This document shows, piece after piece, positions 1 through 6,470 of a stretch of 6,501 nt of DNA (its first letter is position 1; every line of letters starts with the position of its first letter). The stretch spans positions 1-6,501 of the forward strand of contig JBBRPS010000608.1 in assembly GCA_038227745.1 (NCBI GenBank). The letters are read 5' to 3'. The translations under genes and the position numbers were made by a program. This DNA is from DASPXY01 sp038227745. Its GTDB lineage: Bacteria; Planctomycetota; Planctomycetia; Gemmatales; Gemmataceae. Below the pieces are notes generated by a model. The model saw only the letters and a list, made by a program, of their open reading frames with translations. It searched no databases and was not told the DNA's origin.

Positions 1-1742
<1,742 letters not shown>

Positions 1743-1750
1743 GGAGGGAC

Positions 1751-1826
1751 CTCTCGCGCAGGCGCAGCAGCAGGGCCCCAGGGGAAACCTTTCCCCTGGG
1801 GCCCTGCTGTTGCGCCTGCGCGAGAG
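1751..1826 (+). terminator. Very long intrinsic terminator of clpB
   Basis: Two 37-nt arms (1751-1787 and 1790-1826) are exact reverse complements except for one G-U wobble, and only two bases lie between them, so the practical loop is about AAACCTTT. The stem is very GC-rich and is followed by CTTTTCTT (1827-1834), a U-rich tract, 8 bases after the clpB stop. This fits a Rho-independent terminator, but the stem is several times longer than usual. It could alternatively be a captured palindromic repeat acting as a terminator. Confidence 0.8.
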
Positions 1827-1851
1827 CTTTTCTTGAATGGGAGGGCGGACC

Positions 1852-2018
1852 TGTGCCACGGGTTGACCGCCCCTTCAAGACTGCGGGGCTGGGGCGAGAC
1901 GTCGGAGGCGGCCAACCCGTGCTCGACCGTACCCACGCCGGGCGCCGCGGCACGGGTTGGCCGCCCGCATGTCGAGGGGGCGGCCGGACGTCGCGGGAGG
2001 CGGCCAACCCGTGGCACA
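1852..2018. repeat. Four-copy alternating inverted repeat array
   Basis: The 15-mer CACGGGTTGGCCGCC occurs four times in alternating orientation: 1857-1871 (+, one base different), 1907-1921 (-), 1951-1965 (+) and 1999-2013 (-). The outermost pair matches over 20 nt (1852-1871 against 1999-2018, one mismatch). The two minus copies share a longer direct repeat that starts at GACGTCG (1898-1921 and 1987-2013, with a 3-nt length difference). Copies can pair as 1 with 2, 3 with 4, or 1 with 4 and 2 with 3. Spacers are unequal (35, 29 and 33 nt), and with the alternating orientation this argues against CRISPR. Confidence 0.8.
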
Positions 2019-2335
2019 GCCTAACCGCGGTATGGGCGCGGGAGGAGGACCTCTATTCCTTTATGCTTTTCAGCGGCGGAAACCGGCACCTCCCCGGCTC
2101 GCCATTCCTGCAGTCACTTCCCGGCTCTTTCCGTCCCCTCCTGTCCGGTCCCTTCGGCGGATGGCAATAGCAGGGGTAGGGGCCGAGGGGGAGAAAGGCG
2201 GTCGGCCACAAGCGGCGCAAGTTTCCCCCGAGGCGTCGTTCCTGGTGCAACAGCCAGGCACGGACGGCCCGACCGCAAGACAGGGAAGAGGCAACCTTCA
2301 GAGCGTTATCCTCCATCCATCTCCATAACAGACCC
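2019..2335. other. Spacer without a recognisable gene
   Basis: This is the remaining gene-free DNA between the alternating repeats and the secreted protein gene. The open frames on both strands are rich in Pro, Arg and Gly with no domain motif or convincing ribosome-binding site, as expected of chance open frames in GC-rich DNA. Only a weak hairpin (CCTGG/CCAGG near 2242-2259) was seen. The promoter of the downstream gene must lie here or further upstream, but no convincing -35/-10 pair was recognised. Confidence 0.5.
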
Positions 2336-2348
2336 AGGAACTCCGACC

Positions 2349-2837
2349 ATGCGACTCCTCACGATGAAGATCACGGCCCTCGCCGTTCTGGCCACGCTCG
2401 CCGCCGGCGCGGCGCAGGCCGCCCCGCCGCTGAACCTGAAGGTGCTCCAGTTCGCCCGCGCGCAGATGGGCCGGCAGGTGGGCAACGGCGAGTGCTGGAC
2501 GCTCGCCGACCAGGCGCTCGACGCCGCGGGCGCTCACCGCCCGGGGCGAAACGGCTACGCCTCCTACGTGTTCGGCCGCGAGATCGGCCTGCGGGCGCTG
2601 CAACCCGGCGACGTCATCCAGTTCGAGAACGTTCACTTCGAGCACCACTCGCCCAACGGGTCGTGGTACTCGAACGACTTCCCGCACCACACCGTGATCG
2701 TGGCGCGGGTGCAGGGCCAGCGCATAACGCTGCTGCACCAGAACATCAATGGCGACCGGCGGGTGCAGACGGGCACGATCGACCTGGCGGACCGCCAGGG
2801 CGGCTCGATGCGCTACTTCCGCCCCCAACCCCGCTGA
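2349..2837 (+). CDS. Secreted papain-like (NlpC/P60, CHAP or BBC1-like) hypothetical protein
   Basis: A 162-residue exported protein. The ATG at 2349 has AGGAA eight bases upstream, which favours it over the in-frame ATG at 2364. Residues 1-24 form a signal peptide with a hydrophobic core and a signal-peptidase I site AQA|AP. The mature part reads like a small cysteine-peptidase fold: a Cys in GECW (C49) at the start of a helix (TLADQALDAAG), a GDVIQF strand (87-92), a His in the strand PHHTVIV (H114), and a polar third position in LLHQN (N132). This order, Cys-helix-GDxxxF-His-polar residue, is that of NlpC/P60 and CHAP cell-wall hydrolases. The 'VGNGECWTLA' block also recalls the cysteine-proteinase-fold domain at the end of fungal BBC1/AIM3 proteins (from memory). 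The substrate is unknown; peptidoglycan or a peptide amide is possible. It stands alone, with no close operon partner. Confidence 0.88.
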   Translation: MRLLTMKITALAVLATLAAGAAQAAPPLNLKVLQFARAQMGRQVGNGECWTLADQALDAAGAHRPGRNGYASYVFGREIGLRALQPGDVIQFENVHFEHHSPNGSWYSNDFPHHTVIVARVQGQRITLLHQNINGDRRVQTGTIDLADRQGGSMRYFRPQPR

Positions 2838-2946
2838 GCAGGCGTTTCCCCCAATTTCACCAATTTCCCCGGCAGTGGACACGTCGCAGCCCTCTTCCCT
2901 CGTCATTTTCCCCCCGAGGGCGTGTGCTGCAAACTCGCACTGGACT

Positions 2947-2955
2947 TGCTATACT
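2947..2955 (+). promoter_or_regulatory. Extended -10 promoter of the DWDG/RRIHP cassette
   Basis: TGC-TATACT (2947-2955) matches an extended -10 element (TGn-TATAAT) in five of six hexamer positions. The -35 region (about 2927-2932, CTGCAA) is poor, as extended -10 promoters tolerate. Transcription would start near 2962, leaving a leader of about 23 nt before the ATG at 2985. This start would lie at or past the upstream in-frame GTG at 2961 and so excludes it as an initiation codon. Confidence 0.5.
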
Positions 2956-2984
2956 GATCGGTGAGTCATACGAGAGGGAAAGCC

Positions 2985-3413
2985 ATGCCCATGCTGCAGT
3001 GCCCCATACCGAAAGAAGACTGGGTCCGGGAAGTCGGGGAGAGGAACGGCGTTTCCGCGCCGGCAGCAGGGCATCGTGTCGAGAAGCCCGTAGCAGATGC
3101 CGGACCGTGGGAGCCAGCCGTCCAGAAGATCGTGCAGTTTCAGCACCTCGGCGATGACTGGGACGGCTTTGGCGCTAAAGCGCCGTCGCGCGAACTGCTG
3201 GAGTCGGCCATCGGCCTGGCTTACACGTTTTCCCAGAAAGGCGTGGGCCCGCCCCACCGCGTCGTTCCTGGGGTGGATGGCTCCGTTATTTTTGAATGGC
3301 AGAATCCGGACGGAACCTACACCGAGGTCGAGAACGTCCGGCCGTTCTATGCCGAGGTCATGAGGATCGAGCCGGGGAAACCCGCCCAGCACTGGACGCT
3401 TCCGACCGAGTGA
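2985..3413 (+). CDS. Small hypothetical protein with DDWDGFGA motif (first gene of pair)
   Basis: A 142-residue cytoplasmic protein without signal peptide or membrane segment. The ATG at 2985 is chosen because a purine-rich GAGAGGGAA (2972-2980) precedes it and the promoter leaves no room for the GTG at 2961. The N-terminal 40 residues look variable. The conserved-looking core begins with a short helix and HLGDDWDGFGAKAPS (54-68), continues with a helix (70-84), then a beta-rich part: PPHRVVPGVDGSVIFEW (89-105) and the closing segment ending QHWTL. Proteins with an L-x-x-x-W-D-G-x-G-A block followed by P-x-x-DG-x-V-x-F-E-W are, from memory, common in planctomycetes and other bacteria, but I know of no assigned function. 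The next gene starts 34 nt downstream with no terminator between, which suggests co-transcription. An antitoxin-like or immunity-like role is possible but unproven. Confidence 0.82.
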   Translation: MPMLQCPIPKEDWVREVGERNGVSAPAAGHRVEKPVADAGPWEPAVQKIVQFQHLGDDWDGFGAKAPSRELLESAIGLAYTFSQKGVGPPHRVVPGVDGSVIFEWQNPDGTYTEVENVRPFYAEVMRIEPGKPAQHWTLPTE

Positions 3414-3447
3414 AGGCCGTTCCCTTGACTGCCAGGCCGAGTAGCCC

Positions 3448-3867
3448 ATGGACGAAACGGACCCCGTTGAGGACAGCGAATTCGTCTATCGGCGCATACA
3501 TCCCACATTCTTCGACGCTGCCTTGCCGATCCCGGTGCAACGCGAAGCGTTCCGCCCCAACCAGAATGACACGACCGGCCTTTCCGTTTTCCGGGCGGGG
3601 CTCGCCAAGCCAGCGGAGGCGCTCGCCAACCTCGATCCAGCCAAGGCCAAGGACTACTATGTCGCCCGCCTGGCCGTCCGCGATTTGCGGAAGCTGGGAT
3701 TGACCGTCGGGCCGGAACCAGTCCCCGGCGGTCCGCTGGGGCATGCGGTCATCCCCGACTTGAGCTGGCCCGCTTATCAGGCGCAGAAACAACATTGGAA
3801 AGCGATCTTGCTTGAACTGGCCAAGCTGGCCAGCGCTGACATCGTTCATCGACCAGGCACACCGTAA
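3448..3867 (+). CDS. Small hypothetical protein with YRRIHP / LSV / GHAVI motifs (second gene of pair)
   Basis: A 139-residue soluble protein with an ATG start; the ribosome-binding site is weak (purine-poor GGCCGAGTAGCCC), which suggests reliance on translation from the gene just upstream. Visible blocks in order are YRRIHP (14-19), an 'EAF' turn (33-35), GLSVFRA (44-50), a helix with the LAVRDLRKLGLTV segment (75-87), PVPGGPLGHAVIPDL (91-105) and a C-terminal helix KAILLELAKLAS (118-129). The arrangement RRIHP - xxAF - LSV - R-x-LG-x-x-V - P-x-x-HA-x-I is one I recall from many short hypothetical proteins of unknown function in environmental bacteria. Conserved Arg15/16, His18 and His99 are candidates for an active or ligand site. 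Tight linkage to the DWDG gene suggests the two products act together. No function is claimed. Confidence 0.82.
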   Translation: MDETDPVEDSEFVYRRIHPTFFDAALPIPVQREAFRPNQNDTTGLSVFRAGLAKPAEALANLDPAKAKDYYVARLAVRDLRKLGLTVGPEPVPGGPLGHAVIPDLSWPAYQAQKQHWKAILLELAKLASADIVHRPGTP

Positions 3868-3931
3868 GGCGCGACAAGAATGAGTACCTCGGGTAATCTG
3901 GGCATAACTGCCAGGGCGCCGACCTCCCCGG

Positions 3932-4251
3932 GTGCGTAGAAAAGTGCGTAGAAAAGGGGCAGACACCTTTTGCTGTCCGAAGGATAGTAAAAGGTGCCCG
4001 TCCCGAATGGCATGGACTTAAGGCGCAAGTGGTGGCAGGGTAGATCCTTCCGGCAAGGAGCCTGTCGCGCCGAAAAGTCGGCGCTGAATTCTCGCCACGT
4101 TGCGGCCTTGCAATTAACGCTGCCCACTCGGTCGGGGTTCGGCCGTCAACCAGGGACCACGCTGGGATGTCCAGGCGTAACCGCTTGCGATACTGGCTCT
4201 TGTTGCGCCTTATGTCCATGCCATTCGTGCCCGTCCCCTTTTCTTCGCGTG
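3932..4251. mobile_element. MITE-like non-autonomous element or transposon remnant
   Basis: This non-coding block is bounded by related ends: GCGTAGAAAAGGGG on the left (3946-3959) and the inverted GCGAAGAAAAGGGG on the right (4236-4249). Inside these, 25-nt inverted repeats at 4004-4028 and 4203-4227 match at 24 positions. The left end carries a hairpin (3956-3971 with 3989-4004; CACCTTTT/AAAAGGTG is perfect) and a tandem duplication of GTGCGTAGAAAA (3932-3943, 3944-3955). AAAAGGGG-x-CAGACACCTTTT hairpins recall the ends of IS200-like/RAYT (Y1 transposase) associated elements. No transposase gene is present, so it would need to be moved in trans or be a relic. A minus-strand frame beginning at 4219 (MDIRRNK, then VDGRTPTEWAALIA) runs through it and could be a gene scrap. 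No target-site duplication was identified. Confidence 0.55.
3956..4004. repeat. Left-end hairpin of the MITE-like element
   Basis: The arms 3956-3971 and 3989-4004 pair over 16 positions with two mismatches and one G-U pair; the apical eight pairs (CACCTTTT with AAAAGGTG) are perfect and the loop is 17 nt. This is the type of subterminal hairpin that single-strand (Y1) transposases recognise, which is an inference from structure only. Confidence 0.55.
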
Positions 4252-4334
4252 TTCGTGGAGTGATGTCCGGCGGGAAGGGGCAGGCCCTGTTCTGAAAAGA
4301 GCGGGGCTTTTCCTGTGTCGGCGACAGTTTTTTC

Positions 4335-4364
4335 TTGGCTTGGGCGGGTCCGACCGCCTACAAT
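4335..4364 (+). promoter_or_regulatory. Sigma70-type promoter of the zinc-ribbon gene
   Basis: TTGGCT (4335-4340) and TACAAT (4359-4364) are separated by 18 bases; they match the -35 and -10 consensus at four and five of six positions. Transcription would begin near 4371, leaving a leader of about 78 nt. The leader contains a seven-pair GC hairpin (GGGCGGG 4383-4389 with CCCGCCC 4394-4400, loop AGCA), which has no U-tract and so is not a terminator, but could stabilise or regulate the message. Confidence 0.5.
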
Positions 4365-4448
4365 GAGCGGAATAGATAGGATGGGCGGGAGCACCCGCCC
4401 CCGCCATAACAGGAGTGACGATTAGGAAAAACGCAGGGGGAATTGTAG

Positions 4449-5423
4449 ATGAGTTTGTTACAGACAATTCGACAGGGGGCGGCCGAGCGAACCAAAGAGC
4501 TAGAAGAAGTTGAGAAACAACAGCGTATTGACGACTTGGTGATTGAGAGGTTGCAGAGGGAGATGTTAACATGGCAAGGCAATCGAAGTTCTGAGAACAG
4601 AGCCGGTTCCATCTGCTGCCCCTTCTGCGTTCAACTCATGTCTTTTTCGCTCTGCGAGGACTATGAGTTCAAACGATGCTCACAATGCAAAAGGGATTTT
4701 TGCTCAGGGGAGGCAAAGAAGGCAAGGCCGTACCACTCCCTTTGGGCAGAGCCCAACCGCATGGAATACATGGATTGCCGATGTGGAGGAGATAATTATA
4801 GGCTAAGCGCGCACACCAGCATGACTAGGTGGACATGGGTGTGCAAGTGCGGCGGCCTCCTCACCATAACCAATGTTCATCCTAGTGCTTGCGAGAGGTG
4901 TAAATCAGGAAAAGAGTTCGACGGTGGCACATGCAAGAGGCTCCAAGAAGAGCCAGGATATGAAATTTCAAATTGCTTGATGTGTGGTCAAGCTGTTCGA
5001 CACCAGAGCCCTGGGAAATCATTGTGGCGGCGTATGGAGAAGAAGCATGGGCCGATACACTCATTGATTATACTGATAACTACCGCTGCGCTCTTACTAG
5101 TGTGGATTATTCTCATTGCAGCACTGCACTTGAAGGGGGCTTGGGACGGCAACGCGCTAGTTGGAGTGATCCTCGTTGCTGGCGCTATCTCCATGGTGGG
5201 AGGTTGGTTCGCTGCGAAAATTGCAGCTGCCTGGTGGGGAGAGGCTTTCCGGTTGTGGTGTCAGGGCAGGCTAGGAAAGTGGGGGGGCGCTGGTGATAAG
5301 CACGTCATTCCTGATGTCAGTGCTGGTGATTGGTGTCCTGTGCAAGAAAGCGAGTTGGACGATTGCAAAGCAAGGACTCAGGAGTGCGACGGGAGGCTAG
5401 AACGCCAGGGCATTCTCAATTGA
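4449..5423 (+). CDS. Zinc-ribbon protein with two membrane helices, hypothetical
   Basis: A 324-residue protein; the ATG at 4449 has AGGGGG eight bases upstream. Residues 12-40 form a charged, probably coiled-coil helix. Residues 56-179 are rich in zinc-binding Cys pairs: CCPFC (56-60) with CSQC (77-80); CRC (110-112) with CKC (132-134); CERC (148-151) with CLMC (176-179), which suggests two or three zinc ribbons. Two hydrophobic segments follow (about 203-226 and 234-261), then a hydrophilic tail with C296, C306 and C313. A membrane-anchored protein with a large cytoplasmic zinc-ribbon head is the simplest topology. Ligand and function are unknown. Base composition is clearly lower in G+C (around half) than clpB or its other neighbours, codon choice is more AT-rich, and the gene is bracketed by two palindromic elements, all consistent with horizontal acquisition. 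No recognised family name is assigned. Confidence 0.85.
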   Translation: MSLLQTIRQGAAERTKELEEVEKQQRIDDLVIERLQREMLTWQGNRSSENRAGSICCPFCVQLMSFSLCEDYEFKRCSQCKRDFCSGEAKKARPYHSLWAEPNRMEYMDCRCGGDNYRLSAHTSMTRWTWVCKCGGLLTITNVHPSACERCKSGKEFDGGTCKRLQEEPGYEISNCLMCGQAVRHQSPGKSLWRRMEKKHGPIHSLIILITTAALLLVWIILIAALHLKGAWDGNALVGVILVAGAISMVGGWFAAKIAAAWWGEAFRLWCQGRLGKWGGAGDKHVIPDVSAGDWCPVQESELDDCKARTQECDGRLERQGILN

Positions 5424-5443
5424 AGGCCAGTCGTAGCAAGGGG

Positions 5444-5643
5444 GAGAAATTGGTGTCAGAGCGTGTTCCAATTATGTACATTAGTTCAGTGTGACAGCCC
5501 GCTGACACTTGCTGAAGCACGTCGTTTTTCAACTCTCTGCATAGTGGCAATTCGTCCGCAGCCCCCCCCTTATGGAACACGCTCTCAGTTCATTTTCCCG
5601 CCGCCTGTCGAGCGGCGGGGAAATGAACTGACACCAATTTCTC
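5444..5643. repeat. 200-nt nested palindromic element (multi-stem)
   Basis: This gene-free element has four pairings. The outer arms 5444-5459 and 5628-5643 are exact 16-nt reverse complements (GAGAAATTGGTGTCAG). Next inward, 5458-5470 and 5573-5585 are exact over 13 nt (AGAGCGTGTTCCA). A third hairpin, 5586-5604 with 5612-5630, has 19 pairs with one G-U and a 7-nt loop. A fourth, 5488-5492/5495-5497 with 5502-5509, has 8 pairs with a 2-nt bulge. Together they can form a branched, junction-like fold. It could be a MITE-like or REP-type element or a structured RNA. It begins 20 bases after the zinc-ribbon stop, so it also might protect or end that transcript, though no U-tract follows. Confidence 0.7.
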
Positions 5644-5667
5644 GACTCCAATTTCTCCCAATTTCTC
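5634..5667 (+). repeat. Three direct copies of CCAATTTCTC
   Basis: Exact 10-mers lie at 5634-5643, 5648-5657 and 5658-5667; the last two are directly adjacent. The first is the right outer arm of the 200-nt palindromic element, and its inverted mate is at 5444-5453. Two related CCAATTTC copies occur at 2851-2858 and 2860-2867, just after the secreted protein gene. Confidence 0.65.
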
Positions 5668-5691
5668 TGCTTATGCCGGCGTCGGGCGACG

Positions 5692-5699
5692 TATAGAAT
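5692..5699 (+). promoter_or_regulatory. Possible -10 element for the 5778 gene
   Basis: TATAGAAT contains two overlapping -10-like hexamers (TATAGA, TAGAAT). No good -35 lies 16-18 bases upstream (TTATGC at 5671-5676 is a weak candidate). It is the only AT-rich hexamer of this type between the palindromic element and the next gene. Confidence 0.25.
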
Positions 5700-5777
5700 G
5701 GACGAAAGGGCGTTGCCATAACTCCTGGGGCGGGGAAGCGCTGGCCAGGCCGTTTGATGGGAAAAGGCAGGGGAAAC

Positions 5778-6224
5778 ATGGAAGACAAGCATACCTCTCC
5801 ACTAACCGAGGAATCTATGGCCGAGACGGCGGCACCTCCTGCGGAGGAATCGAAGACGGCCACCAACGGAGCTGGCGCCGTTCCGCAGCGGCTCGAGGGA
5901 CAGCAGACCGCAGGGGGGGCGGCCTCGTCGTCACGACAACCGGCCTGCTGGAACGCGGCGTTCTGGTCCTACCCACAACACGCGGCGCTGCAGTTCGCGT
6001 CCGAGGCCGACCTGGACGATGCCATCGACTTGCTCTGGAACGACAGCGAACTGCGCGGCGTGCCGCGCGTCCACGTTGGCGACAACACCATGATCGTTCC
6101 GGCAGAGGCCGTGGACCTCTTCCAGAGGAAAGTGCGGCATTTCGTCGTGAGACCCGTGTTCGCCGCCGGAGACCTGTCGCCCGAAGAGGCGAACTCGTTC
6201 CGCCGGGGAACGAGTTCGCGGTAG
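5778..6224 (+). CDS. Small hypothetical protein with VPRVHVGDNTMIVPAEAVDLF block
   Basis: A 148-residue soluble protein. The ATG at 5778 has AGGGGAA directly upstream (5769-5775); in-frame TTG 5754 and ATG 5757 are possible but lack such a site. Residues 1-55 are low-complexity (Ala, Glu, Thr, Ser, Gly) and probably disordered. The folded part starts at ACWNAAFW (56-63), has an acidic helix EADLDDAIDLLW (76-87), then PRVHVGDNTMIVPAEAVDLF (96-115), a strand HFVVRPVF (121-128) and a GDLSPEEAN tail (131-139). I do not recognise a named family; from memory similar 'IVPAEAVDLF' proteins occur as paralogues in Gemmata-like genomes. No membrane segment or signal peptide is present. The last codons are built from a perfect 13-nt palindrome (6189-6219), so the C-terminal NSFRRGTSSR may be a late addition. 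A small ORF follows after 23 nt. Confidence 0.78.
   Translation: MEDKHTSPLTEESMAETAAPPAEESKTATNGAGAVPQRLEGQQTAGGAASSSRQPACWNAAFWSYPQHAALQFASEADLDDAIDLLWNDSELRGVPRVHVGDNTMIVPAEAVDLFQRKVRHFVVRPVFAAGDLSPEEANSFRRGTSSR
6189..6219 (+). repeat. Perfect 13-bp hairpin at the end of the 5778 gene
   Basis: GCGAACTCGTTCC (6189-6201) and GGAACGAGTTCGC (6207-6219) are exact reverse complements with a 5-nt GCCGG loop, ending 2 bases before the TAG stop codon (6222-6224). No U-tract follows, so it is not a classical terminator. It lies just ahead of the Shine-Dalgarno (6237-6240) of the next small ORF and could affect read-through, message stability or coupling. Confidence 0.7.
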
Positions 6225-6247
6225 ATCCTCCCTGACGGAGCAGGACC

Positions 6248-6409
6248 GTGGCCACCGTGCCAGGCGGACGAGCGGAAGACCGGACCCGGGTGACCTGTCA
6301 CCTGCCGTTGAACAACGTTGCGGAAGAGAAGGCCTTCAAGAAGGTCATCGGCCACCTGGAAGCACAACGGCGGAAACGCATCGGGGTAGTTCTACTGTAT
6401 CCGTCTTGA
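6248..6409 (+). CDS. Possible 53-residue small protein, GTG start
   Basis: A short reading frame begins with GTG at 6248, seven bases after GGAG (6237-6240), and ends with TGA at 6407-6409. The 53-residue product is basic and reads (M)ATVPGGRAEDRTRVTCHLPL, then a helix EEKAFKKVIGHLEAQRRKR and a final strand GVVLLYP. The alternation of a strand, an amphipathic helix and a second strand, and the good spacing to the preceding gene (23 nt), make it look like a real small or truncated gene rather than a chance frame. Function unknown. It may be the N-terminal remnant of a longer protein. An in-frame GTG at 6257 is an alternative start. Confidence 0.5.
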   Translation: MATVPGGRAEDRTRVTCHLPLNNVAEEKAFKKVIGHLEAQRRKRIGVVLLYPS

Positions 6410-6434
6410 GCGGGTGCAACTTGTTCCGTAGATT

Positions 6435-6464
6435 CTCCTTGGGACTCAGCAGTCCGAGAAGGAG
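6435..6464 (+). promoter_or_regulatory. Hairpin enclosing the Shine-Dalgarno of the 6471 gene
   Basis: CTCCTT (6435-6440) pairs with AAGGAG (6459-6464), the Shine-Dalgarno itself, and GGACT (6442-6446) pairs with AGTCC (6451-6455) around a CAGC loop, with a small 1x3 internal loop between. If formed, the ribosome-binding site of the next gene is masked; this suggests translational control or simply an anti-read-through structure. Confidence 0.45.
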
Positions 6465-6470
6465 GACGCC

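Noticed and set aside
1852..2018. CRISPR array
   Set aside because: Repeats are only 15 nt, alternate in orientation and have unequal spacers, and no cas gene is present.
2053..2316. Minus-strand open frame of 87 codons in the spacer
   Set aside because: No ribosome-binding site, no domain pattern, Arg/Pro/Gly-rich composition typical of chance frames in this DNA.
2897..2920. CCCTCG/CGAGGG hairpin as terminator of the secreted protein gene
   Set aside because: Only six pairs with a 12-nt loop and no U-tract afterwards.
2961..2984. Upstream GTG start for the DWDG gene
   Set aside because: It coincides with the predicted transcription start from the TGC-TATACT promoter and has no ribosome-binding site, whereas the ATG at 2985 does.
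4303..4340. Weak stem CTGT/ACAG followed by GTTTTTTCTT near 4311-4335 as terminator
   Set aside because: The stem has only four pairs; the T-run precedes the promoter of the zinc-ribbon gene and may be chance. Left unannotated.
5463..5696. Plus-strand open frame of 77 codons after the zinc-ribbon gene
   Set aside because: It is built from the palindromic element and direct repeats, with no ribosome-binding site and no motif.
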